Part shown: positions 1 through 10,776 of the stretch, one piece after another
How the letters are laid out: every line of letters starts with the position of its first letter
How positions within the stretch are numbered: the first letter of the stretch is position 1
NCBI GenBank assembly: GCA_019633425.1
Contig: WSUB01000145.1
Span: 38,798-102,797 of the forward strand
Length of the DNA stretch: 64,000 bases
Reading direction: 5' to 3'
Source of the DNA: Tulasnella sp. 424
Lineage: Eukaryota > Basidiomycota > Agaricomycetes > Cantharellales > Tulasnellaceae
Program-made: the position numbers and the translations under genes
The notes under the pieces: model-generated
What the model was told of the DNA's origin: nothing
What the model saw: the letters and a program-made list of their open reading frames with translations, nothing else
Database searches by the model: none

Positions 1-1981
1 TCGAGGACTTGTCCAAGAATGTAGTATGGTTGGTGTTTCCCTGGGCAGAGAACGGAAACTTGAAGAACTTTATCGCGTCGGCAGAATGGGAGATCCCCGA
101 ACGAATCTCCCTGGTACAGTCTAACTACTCTTATTCAACCTACCTCTAACACTCTGCATTCCAGATTTACGACGTGGCGGTAGGGGTCGAATACCTCCAT
201 AGCCAACAACCCCCAATACGCCACGGCGACCTCAAATCCGTACGTTCTGAGAGTGTCATGTCGAACCACTAGCAAACATCGCTCTGACTTTGCAGATAAA
301 CATATTGGTCAACTCCGAGTACCGCGCGGTAATTACCGACTTTGGATCCGCTCGTCGCCAACCAACCGAGCAACTCGACGAGGAAACAGGTCATGCTGAA
401 AATAAACCGCCACCAGCCCTGTCGCTTGAACCAGCGTTCAGCGGTACGACCAATACTATGACCTTAACCCTGAAGGGAGATCATTTCACTCTTCGTTGGG
501 CTGCTCCGGAGCTGTTGCACAAGAGGAACGCTACCCTTGCGATCGATATCTGGGCATTGGGATGTGTAGTATATGAGGTAAAGTTCAGATCCTCTCTTAT
601 TATCACGATCGAGTCTCAAGAATGAGCTCCGGAATAGGTGATGACCAACTCGATTCCGTTTCAAGACGTCGAGGTGGACAACGCTGTAATAATACGGGTC
701 GTTACGGGAAATCTCCCATCGATCACGGATAACGCTCGCATGGCGCTGATTCAGGCACTGTGCTCCCTCGCGCTTGCGTGCTGGAGCGAGGACCCCCGGA
801 AACGACCAACTGCAGAGGACTGTCGAAATTCAATCGGCTGGATGGTGAGGGATCCTGACTTCGGGTCGACTACATGCAATTGACCAAACTTGATATAGCC
901 TATGACTAGGCCAGAGTCGATTCGGACCGCGGATGCAGCTGCTTCTAGAGCTCGCTCTCCAGAGCTTCTCATGAAACTGGGAGTTATGTACCAGCGGCAG
1001 AGTGACTACGTGAACGCGTCGGACTTCTTCACCAAGGCTCTGGATATCTACGAAGAGGTCGGTGACAACAAAGGAAAAGCGGAGGCGCTGCTCCAGCTGG
1101 CACAGGCGTATCGGCGTCGAGATGAGAACAGCCAGGCCGTGACATTCTACACCGAGGCCCTCCAAATCCTCACCGACATCGGCGACAGAAAAGGGAGAGC
1201 CTCCGCTCTCTGGGGTCTCGCTGAGGTGCATCGAGCTCACGCCGAGTACAGCCAGGCCCTCACATGCTACACCGAGGCCCTCCAGATCCGCACCGACCTC
1301 GGCGACAAGCAAGGGAGATCCTACGCTCTTTGGGGTCTCGCAGAGGTGCATCGGCTTCAAAAACAGCACAGCCAAGCGATCACATTCTACTCCGAGGCCC
1401 TCCAAATCCTCACCGACATCGGCGACAGAGAAGGGAGAGCCAACGTCCTTTTTGGCCTCGCTGAAGTGCATCGGCTTCAAACCGAGTACAACCAGGCAGT
1501 CGCATTCTACACCGAGGCTCTTCAAATCCGCACCGACGTCGGCGACAAACAAGGGAGAGCCGACGCTCTTTGGGGTCTAGCTGACGTGCATCGGCTTCAA
1601 AACGAGTACAGTCAGGCCATCACATTCTACTCGGAGGACCTCCAAATCCGCACCGACATCGGCGACAGGCTTGGGAGAGCCGACTCTCTTTGGGGTCTTG
1701 CTCAGGTGCATCGGCTTCAAAAACAGTACAGCCAGGCCATTGGGCTTTTCTCCGAAGCCCAGCAAATTCAACTCGATATCGGCGATAGATCCGGAAGAGC
1801 CTGGACTCTGGTGTGCATTGCTGACGTCCATCGAGACCAGGACCAGTACGAAGACGCAACACGCCTTTACGAACAGGCTGCCGAAATTTTTGGAGAAATC
1901 GGAAATACTCGGGATGAAGAGGATGCATTATTCTGCGCCGCTAAGGCTCGTCAACAGCTCGAACCAGCAGGGACTGAATAA
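1..1981 (+). CDS. Kinase-TPR protein, copy A (5' end outside window)
   Basis: The window opens inside exon 4. Exons: 1-113, 165-239, 296-577, 638-844, 899-1981; introns are 51-60 nt, GT-AG, phase 0. About 585 residues are visible. The kinase part shows the hinge FPWAENGNL, catalytic loop HGDLKSINIL (catalytic Asp and metal-binding Asn kept; the HRD Arg is Gly), ITDFGSAR, a long activation segment, WAAPELL, DIWALGC and DPRKRPTAEDC of the last helix. The residue before DIW is Ile where the other copies have Ser. Exon 8 encodes about 8 TPR units of 40 residues and ends LEPAGTE. The ATG at 902 is internal to exon 8, not a start: the upstream splice site joins in frame. Expected to be a cytosolic Ser/Thr kinase with a TPR binding surface; substrate unknown. 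The reading is open throughout the visible part. Confidence 0.88.
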
Positions 1982-2061
1982 CGGTGTTTCGGCGAGACAT
2001 TCCGAGGTCGACCGAGATTCATTTCTTGAAGCCCGATTGTAGCCCATGCAACGCGCGTTGC

Positions 2062-2086
2062 TGTACAAAATTGTAATCTATGTACG
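2062..2086 (+). terminator. Conserved 3'-UTR element, copy A
   Basis: An AT-rich block of the form TGTACAAAAT-GTAATCTATGTACG lies about 80 nt after the stop. It recurs after copies B, D, G and I. It contains UGUA motifs like those used in 3'-end formation; its role as a polyadenylation signal is inferred. Confidence 0.4.
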
Positions 2087-2138
2087 TTGTTCTCTAAGAT
2101 CGTGGAACTCCGCACGCCCTGGTTGCTTCTGGTTCCCG

Positions 2139-3250
2139 TTATGTATTTGATTCGAATAGTTCGGGGTACCACGAGCGCAAGTCGTCTTTGAGAAAGTCGT
2201 GTAGCTCGCGGGGGAACTCGAAGCCTCTGAGACCTCCGCCGACAACGACTATAGGAAATGCAGAGGGTGAGATTGTGCCCGCTTGTGGGGGGTGATGCTT
2301 AACTTACCCAGGTGCATTAAGCGATCGACTTCCTCTTCGCTTTGATCTCGGAACGCTGTGGACTGGGTGCGACGCGCTCTCAAAGTTTCTCAGCAAGTTG
2401 CTGTAAGAAGCATGAGTGTTAGAAACAAAACGGGTCACAAACCAAAGGAATGAAGACATGATCAGAACCTGCAACTCACAACGGTTGAAATGAAATCGCC
2501 GCCTTCACCTCTCTGACGCCAGGAAAACCAAACGTCTGCGTCTCGGTACCGATTGCGTAGGGTAAGATGTCTTACCGAATGGTTGACGTCTCCCTTAGTA
2601 TTCCATAAGTCAGCGATAGTTATTTGCTTGTTCTGAAAGGTAACTCCGAGAGCTTTGGCCTCGAAGATTGAGACTCAGAGTGTTTTGTGTCGGGAGACCT
2701 AGCGGGCGGACCGGATTCGAAGGTTTCGACCGCGGGAGGGGTGTGCAGAGGAAGTAGTTTCGCGGGCTGACGAGGGCCGAAAGTGCATGCGATTGGTTCT
2801 GGATTGAGATTCAAGGTGAATAAGCAATTGAACTGAAGTGAATGAAGAATGGGGGAGCACTCACGACGTGATAATCTTCATTGTCCATGTTCTTCAACAT
2901 GTCGCTCGTAGCAGCATACTCACTCCAAAGAATCACGCCGAAATTCTTTGTCCTTATCAAAGGGCTTCGGGCATGCCACACTTGGTGGAAGAATACCTGA
3001 ACGTGGCGGTCGTGCCAAAGACAGTGAGCAAGGTGATCCGCCCGAAGGTAGCCAACATTCTGTGCCATCGCGCCAATTTTGGGATCGCATCTTGAGTCTC
3101 CAGAGTGTACGAGTGGTCGGGCATGTCGTGAATTGCGTTCAGGAGGAGGTGATGGACGATCCAGCTAGCAGAACTTAGGCCAACGACCTCGGACTCCCAA
3201 GCTAGGAGCGATGTCCTCCTTGCGCCTGTAAAGCTGGTGATCATGTCAGC
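2139..3250 (-). pseudogene. Alternative NADH dehydrogenase (NDE/NDI type) relic, 5' half
   Basis: Reading the minus strand from about 3250 gives a hydrophobic N-terminal segment (about 3050-2990), then KNFGVILWSEYAATSDMLKN and MDNEDYHVV, matching the first FAD-binding strand region of type II NADH:ubiquinone oxidoreductases (usually VVLGSGWGATS...L..EDY.V). NYFLCTPLP follows (usually NYFLFTPLLP), then AIGTETQTFGFPGVRE, and the second nucleotide-binding segment VVVGGGLRGFEFPRELHDFL ending in a stop at 2139-2141. A 59-nt intron (2249-2307) still has GT-AG ends. The FAD-site glycines (GSGWG) are replaced by WSEYA, frames shift between segments, and the protein stops near mid-length. It is tail-to-tail with copy A. 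This is the most complete of four such relics in the window. Confidence 0.75.
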
Positions 3251-4320
3251 GAGTACTGGATGGCGTGCTCAGCGCTCGACGCACCTAGCATTGCGTGGCG
3301 GGGAACCGAGAGGGATAGGAGTCCCTCATCTTCACCACTTAATGGTCAAAAATTGAGGAGACCCATTAGAGATGAGATTCACCTGAGGATTATGTCTTCC
3401 CGCTGAAGACGTGTGGAGCTGCTCCAACCACGGACAATACGTATACGTGGCTATTGGGGGTTGCTTGGACTGTGGGGAGTGATTGCGGACGGTTGAGGGA
3501 TGTACGTGGACAATTAATTGACTTCCTCTTCTGGACAGAGCTCAAAGGGAGAGGTCACCCTCGCCCAAAAGTCAGAACGGACCACGTTGGCCACGTCTAC
3601 GACCACAACTTCAGTACTATTTATATATGCTCGTTGCTGTATATGGTATACAATGTGAGACTATGCTGCACGACTGAGTATGGAGTGCCAGTCGACTTCG
3701 ATGCTTGATGATGCGGAGCGGAGGAAGGCAAGCAGCAGATCTATGCGTTGCTTGCAACACGTCCCCCTCACTATGGCTGTTAGACAAATTGATAGACCTC
3801 GCGGTCAGTCGTGGTAGTTGTGCGGAGCCTGAATGACGTTCCTCTCTGTGGGAGGTAGGAAAGGGAACAAACCACTGACAGCTGTATTACTGCATTGTCC
3901 CCTTTAGCGTCGAGCAAAAGCTCAGGTGGTGCTGTATTTTCATTGGATTGTATACTTTGAATGATCTGTCAAGCGGAGTTCCGAGACGGAGGGCCAACGG
4001 TCAAGGGGGGAAATGCTTGACCTCTGTTAGAAATCCCCCTACCTGCCGATATGGTGGCATCCACACCGGAATGTCTCCTTATTGGATGATCTCAACTGGA
4101 CGTCGCAGTGTTCCAGAGCTAGTGAACTGTCCTTCGCGTTGAATTGACACAACTTTCAAATGCGATCACGTGCGCCCAACCACGCTCGGCCGTTTTCCGC
4201 CGAGGATCGACCACAACAATACCTCGCAGCTTTTGACCCAAACTCTGGCTCTCATATAATGTATGCATCAGTGTCTGTCCTTTAAATCGCCCGGCGCTCC
4301 ACCTGTTTATAGGCACCGCG
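3251..4320. other. Spacer of degenerate duplicated modules
   Basis: No convincing gene. Positions 3455-3545 match the segment that lies between the IND1 and PSF1 relics elsewhere (compare 16360-16450). Positions 3880-4100 are a copy of the module found after every PSF1 relic (compare 7850-8060, 30370-30490, 37260-37450, 44790-45000). Positions 4150-4310 recur at 8145-8300 upstream of copy C. This indicates that the IND1-PSF1 block was deleted here. Confidence 0.5.
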
Positions 4321-4328
4321 ACTTGTGT

Positions 4329-4348
4329 TTATCTTGCGGCGCGTGACC
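4329..4348 (+). promoter_or_regulatory. Conserved upstream motif, copy B
   Basis: TTATCTTGCGGCGCGTGACC is this copy's version of a motif found upstream of all eight copies whose 5' flank is visible. It lies about 315 bp before the ATG and is followed by a CT-rich stretch at about 4550-4600, typical of fungal leaders. Confidence 0.45.
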
Positions 4349-4647
4349 GAATGAGGCGTTAGTCCGTTGATTTCCGAGTCCCCATCAACTGCATCACGCG
4401 AACTCGTAAGAACATTCGACAGAAGGTAGAAGCCTCCAGCTAAAGGATCAACGCGGGGTTCCCGTTGGCAATTCCTCGAGGAAGGGGAGGTAGAGCTGCT
4501 GTGCCAGGTGGTGAATCGGCCGTCCTAACTCCTTTTCCCATGCACTACTTCTCCATCAGCTTTCCCTTCCCTCCAGCTCTCTACCAGGCCCATCCAAAAA
4601 CGGCAACTCTTATCGCCATCAAGGATCCTCTCGCTTAAATATCCTAT

Positions 4648-7327
4648 ATGCAAAGAGACGATAACCGAGATGCTGGGCCTTCCGCGTTGCCTGACTCACC
4701 GTCCGATTCAGACCACGAGACCTCCGCCGGTGCATTCCCGCCGAGCGCTAAGCTGGTACGTCCTTCTCGAGCTTCAAGGACAATCTCAATGACTCGCCAA
4801 ACCACCTTTCCTCGTAGAGGGATAAACTCAACAAGCTTGCGAATCGGCGACTTGATCTCTCCTCTATCGAATTCGTCAACGGCGTACCCGAGTCACGGTT
4901 CCATGGGGGTTATGCAACGGTTGCGCGAGCCTTTCTGGTCTCCCACTCCAGTGGTCAAGACAGAACGAGCCAGTCCAATCCGACCAAAATGGACGGTATC
5001 GACTCACCTGAGCCTCCTGGAGAAGCGTCTCGGTAGCGGAAGGTCGGTGCTCCTCTGCCTTTCTGGCCGTTGATAGCGACGATGAGAGGCTCATAAATTC
5101 AACCTTGCAGGATGTAGTAGTAAAGAAGATGCACGTACCAGATGGCCCAGCGCGGATATTAGGGGTAAGAGGACTCCGACCGATCACGTAGTGGTTTCAG
5201 CACTGACTTCTTTCGGTGCAGTTGGCCCTCAGGGAAGCAGAGTTCTTGGTCGGACTTTCTCACGAAAACGTCATTGAGCTCGAAGGATTCGTCGAGGACT
5301 TGTCCAAGAATGTAGTCTGGCTAGTCTTTCCGTGGGCGGAGAACGGAAACTTGAAGAGTTTTATTGCGTCAGCAGAATGGGAAATCCCCGAACGAATCTC
5401 GCTGGTACGGTCAAACTACTTTTCTGCGACATAACTCTGACATCCTGCGCTCCAGATTAGCGACGTGGCCGAGGGAGTCGAATACCTCCATGGCCAACAA
5501 CCCCCCATCCGCCATGGCGACCTCAAATCCGTACGTCTTTGAGAGCATCATATTGAACTATTGGCAAACGTCGCTCCGACTTTGCAGATAAACATATTAG
5601 TCAACTCCGAGTACCGCGCGGTTATTACCGACTTTGGATCCGCTCGCCGTCTACCAACCGAGGATCGAGACGAGGAACCAAGCCATGCTGATAACAAACT
5701 ACTCCCAGCCCTGTCGCTTGAGCCAGCGTTCTGCGGTACAACAAATACTATGACATTAACACTGAGAGGGGATCATTTCACTCTTCGATGGGCTGCTCCG
5801 GAGCTGTTGCTCAAAAAGAAAGCCACACTTGCGAGCGATATCTGGGCATTGGGGTGTGTAGTGTACGAGGTAAATATCAGGTCCTGTCTTATCATCATTC
5901 TCGAGTCCAAACATGAGCTTCCAAATAGGTGATGACCAACACGATTCCGTTTCAAGACGTCGGCGTGGACAACGTCGTTGCAATACGGGTCATTACGGGA
6001 AACCTCCCTTCCATCACGAATGATGCTCGCATGGAATTGATTAAGGCACTGTGCTCCCTCGCACTTGCCTGCTGGAGTGAGGACCCTTGGAAACGACCGA
6101 GTGCTGAGGATTGCCGGAAGTCAATCCAATGGATGGTAAGCAATGGTGATTTCGAGTCGACTACGTAGAGTTGACCAAAGCTTGATATAGCCTATGATCC
6201 GGCCAGGCCCGATAGGGACCTCAGATGCTGCGGCTTCCAGAGCTCGTCGCTCACCCGCGCTTCTCATGCAACTGGGAGTTATGTACCGTCAGCAAAGTGA
6301 TTACGTAAACGCGTCAGACAGCTTCACCAAGGCTCTGGGTAGCTACATCGAAATTGGCGATAGCAAAGGAAAGGCGGAGGCTCTGGTTCAGCTGGCACAG
6401 GTGCATCGGCTTCGAAACGAGTACAGCCAGGCCGTGACATTCTACTCGGAGGCCGCGGAAATCCTCACCGACATCAGCGACAGACGAGGGAGAGCCTCAG
6501 CTCTTTTTGGCCTCGCCGAGGTGCATAGGGTTCGAAACGAATACAGCCAGGCCGTTACATTCTACACCGAAGCCCTGGAAATCCGCACCGTCATCGGCGA
6601 CAGGGAGGGGAGAACCAACGCCCTTCTTGGTCTCGCTGAGGTACATCGGCTTCGAAACAAGTACAATCGGGCCATGACTTCCGACTCCGAGGGCCTACCA
6701 ATCCGAAGCGACATCGGCGACAGGGAGAGGACAGCCGACCTTCTTTCGGGTCTCGCTGAGGGGCATCGGTTTCGAAACGAGGACGGCAAGGCCGCCACAT
6801 TATTCTCCAAAGTACTGGAGATCCGCACCGATATCGGCGACAGGAAAGGGAGAGCCGACGCTCTTTGGGGTCTCGCTGAGGTGCACCGGCTTCAAGACGA
6901 GTACAGCCAGGCCATCACATTCTACTCGGAGGACCTCCAAATCCGCACCGACATCGGCGACAGAGAAGGAAGAGCTCACTCTCTTTGGGGTCTCGCTGAA
7001 GTGCATCGGCTCCAAAGACAGTACAACCAGGCCGTTCAGCTTTTCTCCGAAGCTCTCCAAACTCATATCGATATCGGAAACAGAGACGGTACAGCCTGGA
7101 CTCTGATGTGCCTTGCCGACGTCCATCGCGATCAGGACCAGCACGAAGACGCAACACGCCTTTATGAACAGGCTGCCGGAATTTTTGGAGACATCGGAAA
7201 TACTCAGAGTGCAGAGACGGCGGTATACCGCGCCGCTAAGGCTCGTCAACAACTCGAACCAGCACAGACTAAACAGTCATGGTCCGGCGAGATATTCCCT
7301 GGTCGACTGAGATTCATTTCTTTGTAA
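4648..7327 (+). pseudogene. Kinase-TPR protein, copy B (in-frame TAG in exon 2)
   Basis: Exons by homology: 4648-4755, 4818-5042, 5111-5164, 5222-5404, 5456-5530, 5588-5869, 5929-6135, 6191-7327. All splice sites are intact and phase 0. The frame would give about 756 residues, but codon 109 is TAG (5034-5036) where other copies have CAG, CGG or GAG. The stop falls in the linker between the glycine-rich loop (HGGYATVARA) and the ATP-binding lysine (VVVKKM). The GT created there does not restore the frame. HGDLKSINIL, ITDFGSAR and WAAPELL are kept. Exon 8 has about 8 TPR units, more diverged than usual. The usual stop after the LEP..TE end is lost, adding about 15 residues before a TAA. A recent pseudogene is the simplest reading; readthrough or internal initiation would leave a functional product, so the call is not certain. 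Confidence 0.75.
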
Positions 7328-7346
7328 TTCATGTAACACGTGATGC

Positions 7347-7371
7347 TGTACAAAATCGTAATCTATGTACG
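7347..7371 (+). terminator. Conserved 3'-UTR element, copy B
   Basis: Same AT-rich element as after copy A (TGTACAAAATCGTAATCTAT, then GTACG), about 20 nt after the displaced stop. Directly downstream the sequence switches to the PSF1 upstream region, marking a deletion junction near 7372. Confidence 0.4.
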
Positions 7372-9003
7372 ATGCACTTGTCGAGAGGCAAAGGCAGAAC
7401 GGGCATTCGCTTCGGATGTCCGGAGCGTTATCTCCGTGGAACCTGAAATGAAATAGGCGTCCATATCGAAGTCCCTCACCACTGAAGCTCACAGTGGAAG
7501 AGGCCCCAAAACTACAACCCGGAACGCCTGCCAGGGTATACCAGAAATAGTCAAGTATTTTTGAGATAAACCGCACCGAGTCTCTTCTCTTCTCTAGCTA
7601 CGAACCTGGACCGACTGTATTGACCGTAGATGACCCTGACGCTCGCTTCGATTAGCCTCACGTCATTCCTGCTATTGTCGTCCTGCGGGACTCGCTGGCA
7701 AATTTAATTTGCCTCTCGTATGAAGCTAGTCGGCGAGTACTCTTCGATGGCTGCCTCCTAGCCGACTCCCAATAATTTCACTTCAACTCACCACCTGACG
7801 CGCTTGCCCACCGGACGATCTTTCCATTTTAGAAGTTGGATAGAGTGAGGTGCAACTTCATGCAAAAAGCTTTATTATACCGCATTGTCCCCGCTTATGA
7901 TCGGGTCGTGCAAAGGCCCGAATAGAATACTTCCATTGGACTGTACAGTAGGAATGATCTGTCACTCGGCGCTCCGAGATGAAGGCCCATGGGCCCGAGG
8001 AAGAGAATCCTTGACTCCTGTTGGATATTCCCTCAGATGTTCAGTGTTGATATTATGCGCTTATCGGGGCCAAAATGTTTCTTGCCTTGCTGACTCCCGT
8101 TAATGCGCGTAGTGTTCCAGAGCTAGCCAAATCGTGCTTTGCGCGTAGGTGCGATCACGTGCGACAACTACCCTAGTCCGCCTTCTCCGTCGAGGATCGA
8201 TCACAGTCATACCTCATAGCTTGGACCTGTACAGCGACTCGTGCTCTGATTCCTGTCAGGTATGTACCAGGTATCTGTCATATGCATCGACCGGCCGTCG
8301 ATTGCCACAAGCCGCTCTCACCCGCATCATCAGGGATCATCACGGGATAGGAAATAATATCATAGATCGCATTGGGTTGTTATACATGAGATGCAAAGGT
8401 CAAGAAGTATAGTGAAAGTTCGTGGGAGATCCTACGTGTTACGGCGACATACGACTACTTCCTCCTTCCCCTCGGTCCCACCTAGTCGTCAGGGATCTCC
8501 GGCGCCTTACTTTGCTCCTTAATATAGCCGTCGTGGTCCACGTCCCGTCAGTTTCTAGAAACCCGGAAATGACGACTTCCATAGTAGATTACCCATCAGC
8601 GGCGGTAACGGATTCCCTCAAAGAACACCCGCTCCCAGATAGCCACGCGGCTGTGCCGGGGAATGGAACGTCTTCCAGCGGTGCAGTAGCGCGCATGGTA
8701 GCGTCAGTTGATCGCGTGGCGCTGGGACCCACTGTGCCTGTTGATCTCTGGGGCTGCGATTGACAAATGGTAGGTTGACTTCCAGTGGGACGCTGCTTCA
8801 TAACCCAGTCGCCTACGAGCAGCTTTCTCGATCGCTTCGTCCTCTCCTCTTGTTATTTCTCCACAGCCTCGAGAGTCATCTTTCGCCTCGAAGCATCTGT
8901 CCACCCAAGTTCTTACGAATCTCGTGTGCCATGAAGTTCCAATGCAACTCTCGCGATTTCACCGCTTGCATATAACGGTGAAGAGACGTCCGTTTCTTAA
9001 CGT
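7372..9003. other. Spacer: PSF1 5' edge and degenerate modules
   Basis: 7380-7570 matches the region just upstream of PSF1 relics (compare 53040-53240), so the NADH dehydrogenase, IND1 and PSF1 relics are missing here and the copy B 3' end is fused to it. The small-gene start codon found at 53142 reads GTG here. 7850-8060 is the recurrent post-PSF1 module. 8145-8300 matches 4150-4310. 8410-8763 holds an open + frame of 113 codons with no recognisable domain. I see nothing supportable in 8770-9000. Confidence 0.5.
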
Positions 9004-9530
9004 TCAGGCAAGTAGGTGAGTCGAGAACGAAGTTGGCGGAAAAGGAGCATAGGAAACAATACAATTTGAGCGGATTCCGGTGGGGAGGGGGGAGATCTGG
9101 AGAATAGAGAGCAATTGGCCACATTTTCTAGAGCATGCATCGGTCTCATAATGGTGCTCACCTGTAGTCTTTGACGGTCCAGAACGCATTAATTACGTTT
9201 TTAAGAGCAAGCTTATCTCCTCCACCATACGGTTTCACCCATGGGGTTGTATTGGACTCGGCTGCATCGGTTTTGAATGACTTCCTCGGCCCAACGTTTT
9301 TGGTGTCATATGGTCAAGCGTTTCGTGGATCTTCATCAGGACCGTCGGCGCGTCAAGCATCAGCTGAATAAAGCTGGCACTTGTCGAGTAGAATACATAA
9401 GGGACTTCTTAGTGTTCGACGAGGATTAGAGTGAGGTATATGGGACTGGGGTGAACGGTTCCAGTTTAAACGGACACTTGACGGCGACCTCACGATCAGG
9501 GTTGGACGGCAAATGAGGAACCGTGACGCC
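9004..9530 (-). pseudogene. Unidentified relic Z
   Basis: On the minus strand short coding-like segments align with 17819-18240, 30830-31262 and 56940-57383, including a patch reading FIQLMLDAPTVLMKIHETL here and LYFTKLIDVPTLSMNA in the S3 copy. Frames are broken by stops. I do not recognise the family. Confidence 0.35.
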
Positions 9531-9585
9531 ACTTTCAGGAAACGTTAACCTCTCCCCCCGGAACGAAAGCGACTCGATCGAGTTC

Positions 9586-9951
9586 TCATAATTGAATGAT
9601 TTCTTTAAGGTAATGGTCAGCAGATTGGCAGTCCCGTCTTAAGACTATGAGCCTAACAAATCGTTTAGAGAATTGACGACCAATGCTGTTAACTTTCGCG
9701 GCGCATGCATCCCTTGCACGAATCTCCACGCACTGCTGGGAAGGCGAATGGATCACAAGGCAGTCTATATGGTGATTCCACCCTTTCGACGGAACATCTT
9801 TACTGTGCCTGTATCGATGCGTCCCGGCGGCAAATCTCTGTCGAAGGCGCTTGTGCCTGGATTCACGGTCTCCTTCAAAGACACCACCGGTTGCATTTCT
9901 GCCTGTAACAGCCCGCCAAATCACGTAATGGAGTCGGGATGAGTACTTCAA
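9586..9951 (-). pseudogene. Unidentified relic V
   Basis: An open minus frame of 121 codons containing YVIWRAVTGRNATGGVFEG. A diverged copy lies at 37640-37960 (YVIWWAITGRNTTGAV, then frameshifts). Both sit at the start of the upstream region of copies C and G and nowhere else in the window. Family not recognised. Confidence 0.35.
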
Positions 9952-9959
9952 TACCAGAT

Positions 9960-10776
9960 TGATTGGGTTTATATGTCGAATGGGCTGTGAGTGGTGTGGC
10001 CCTCCAGGGGAGATGGGCGGAAACGCGGTCGGGAGACGTTACGGGTGCCACTTAGAAGACTAAGAAAATAGAAAGGTCGAGATCATAATCTGTAAATGGA
10101 AAATAAAAGACCATGGATCTTATCGCATAATCGATTTCGGCGAAAATTCTTTCCTAGCTTTTGGGAGTGGCTGCGCACTACAAGTTCGCTTCATCTTGTG
10201 GCGTGCGTGACCATGTGAGATATTGCCAACTTTCGCGACAATAAAACTTCATCTCACGGACTTTCAAAGAATATTCTACGGAAGCCACGAATAGCTGCGA
10301 AACCGGAGAGCAGCCCCCATTTTTCACAGAGCTTTCTCACACCTCCGCGGCCCCGTTGCTCCACTTTGCCCGTCTTCCGGGCACCCCTTCATTTTACTCG
10401 CCGTCACCTACAACAACAAACTTTACGTTAACCAGCATCGGTGGAGTTGAAGAGCCATAAGAATGTACGTGGGAAAGGTAGATAAGCGGAGAAACGTGAT
10501 CTCCGGTTCCGTAACTCACTGTAAAAAGCGCCCAGTGATAAGATCTATTCGGAGTGCCCACGGTTAGGCCTACGAATAAGGGCAGTTGGAAATGCAGGCC
10601 GTACCGGGTGGATCCGAGAGGAGCCCTCTGTCCTTTTATTCCCTTCCCGCCTTGCGCGATCCACCGCCCATTCCCCCGTGAACACTCCACCAGCTTCCCC
10701 TCCCTCCAACCTTCGGCAGAGCCTGTACGATAAAGACGACTCTTATCGTCACCGAGCACCTTCTTAAATATCCTAT
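9960..10776 (+). promoter_or_regulatory. Upstream region of copy C
   Basis: Intergenic, closely similar to 37970-38803 upstream of copy G. The conserved motif TCATCTTGTGGCGTGC is at 10191-10206, about 580 bp before the ATG. A CT-rich leader lies at about 10665-10710. The antisense reading frame 10394-10828 runs through this promoter and exon 1 and is not taken as a gene. Confidence 0.45.

Noticed and set aside
638..883. Separate small genes for kinase pieces such as 638-883, 5929-6168, 12057-12329
   Set aside because: These frames run from exon 7 into the following intron; the GT-AG borders and alignment of nine copies show they are one exon of the kinase.
899..905. ATG at the beginning of the TPR exon as a separate gene start (902, 6194, 12322, 20301, 27129, 33893, 48904, 60503)
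   Set aside because: A 3' splice site directly precedes it, exon 7 joins in frame, and in copy G the codon is AGG while the downstream frame is still conserved.
2139..3250. Working alternative NADH dehydrogenase
   Set aside because: The FAD-site glycines are lost, frames are broken and the reading stops at mid-protein, at the same point in all four copies.
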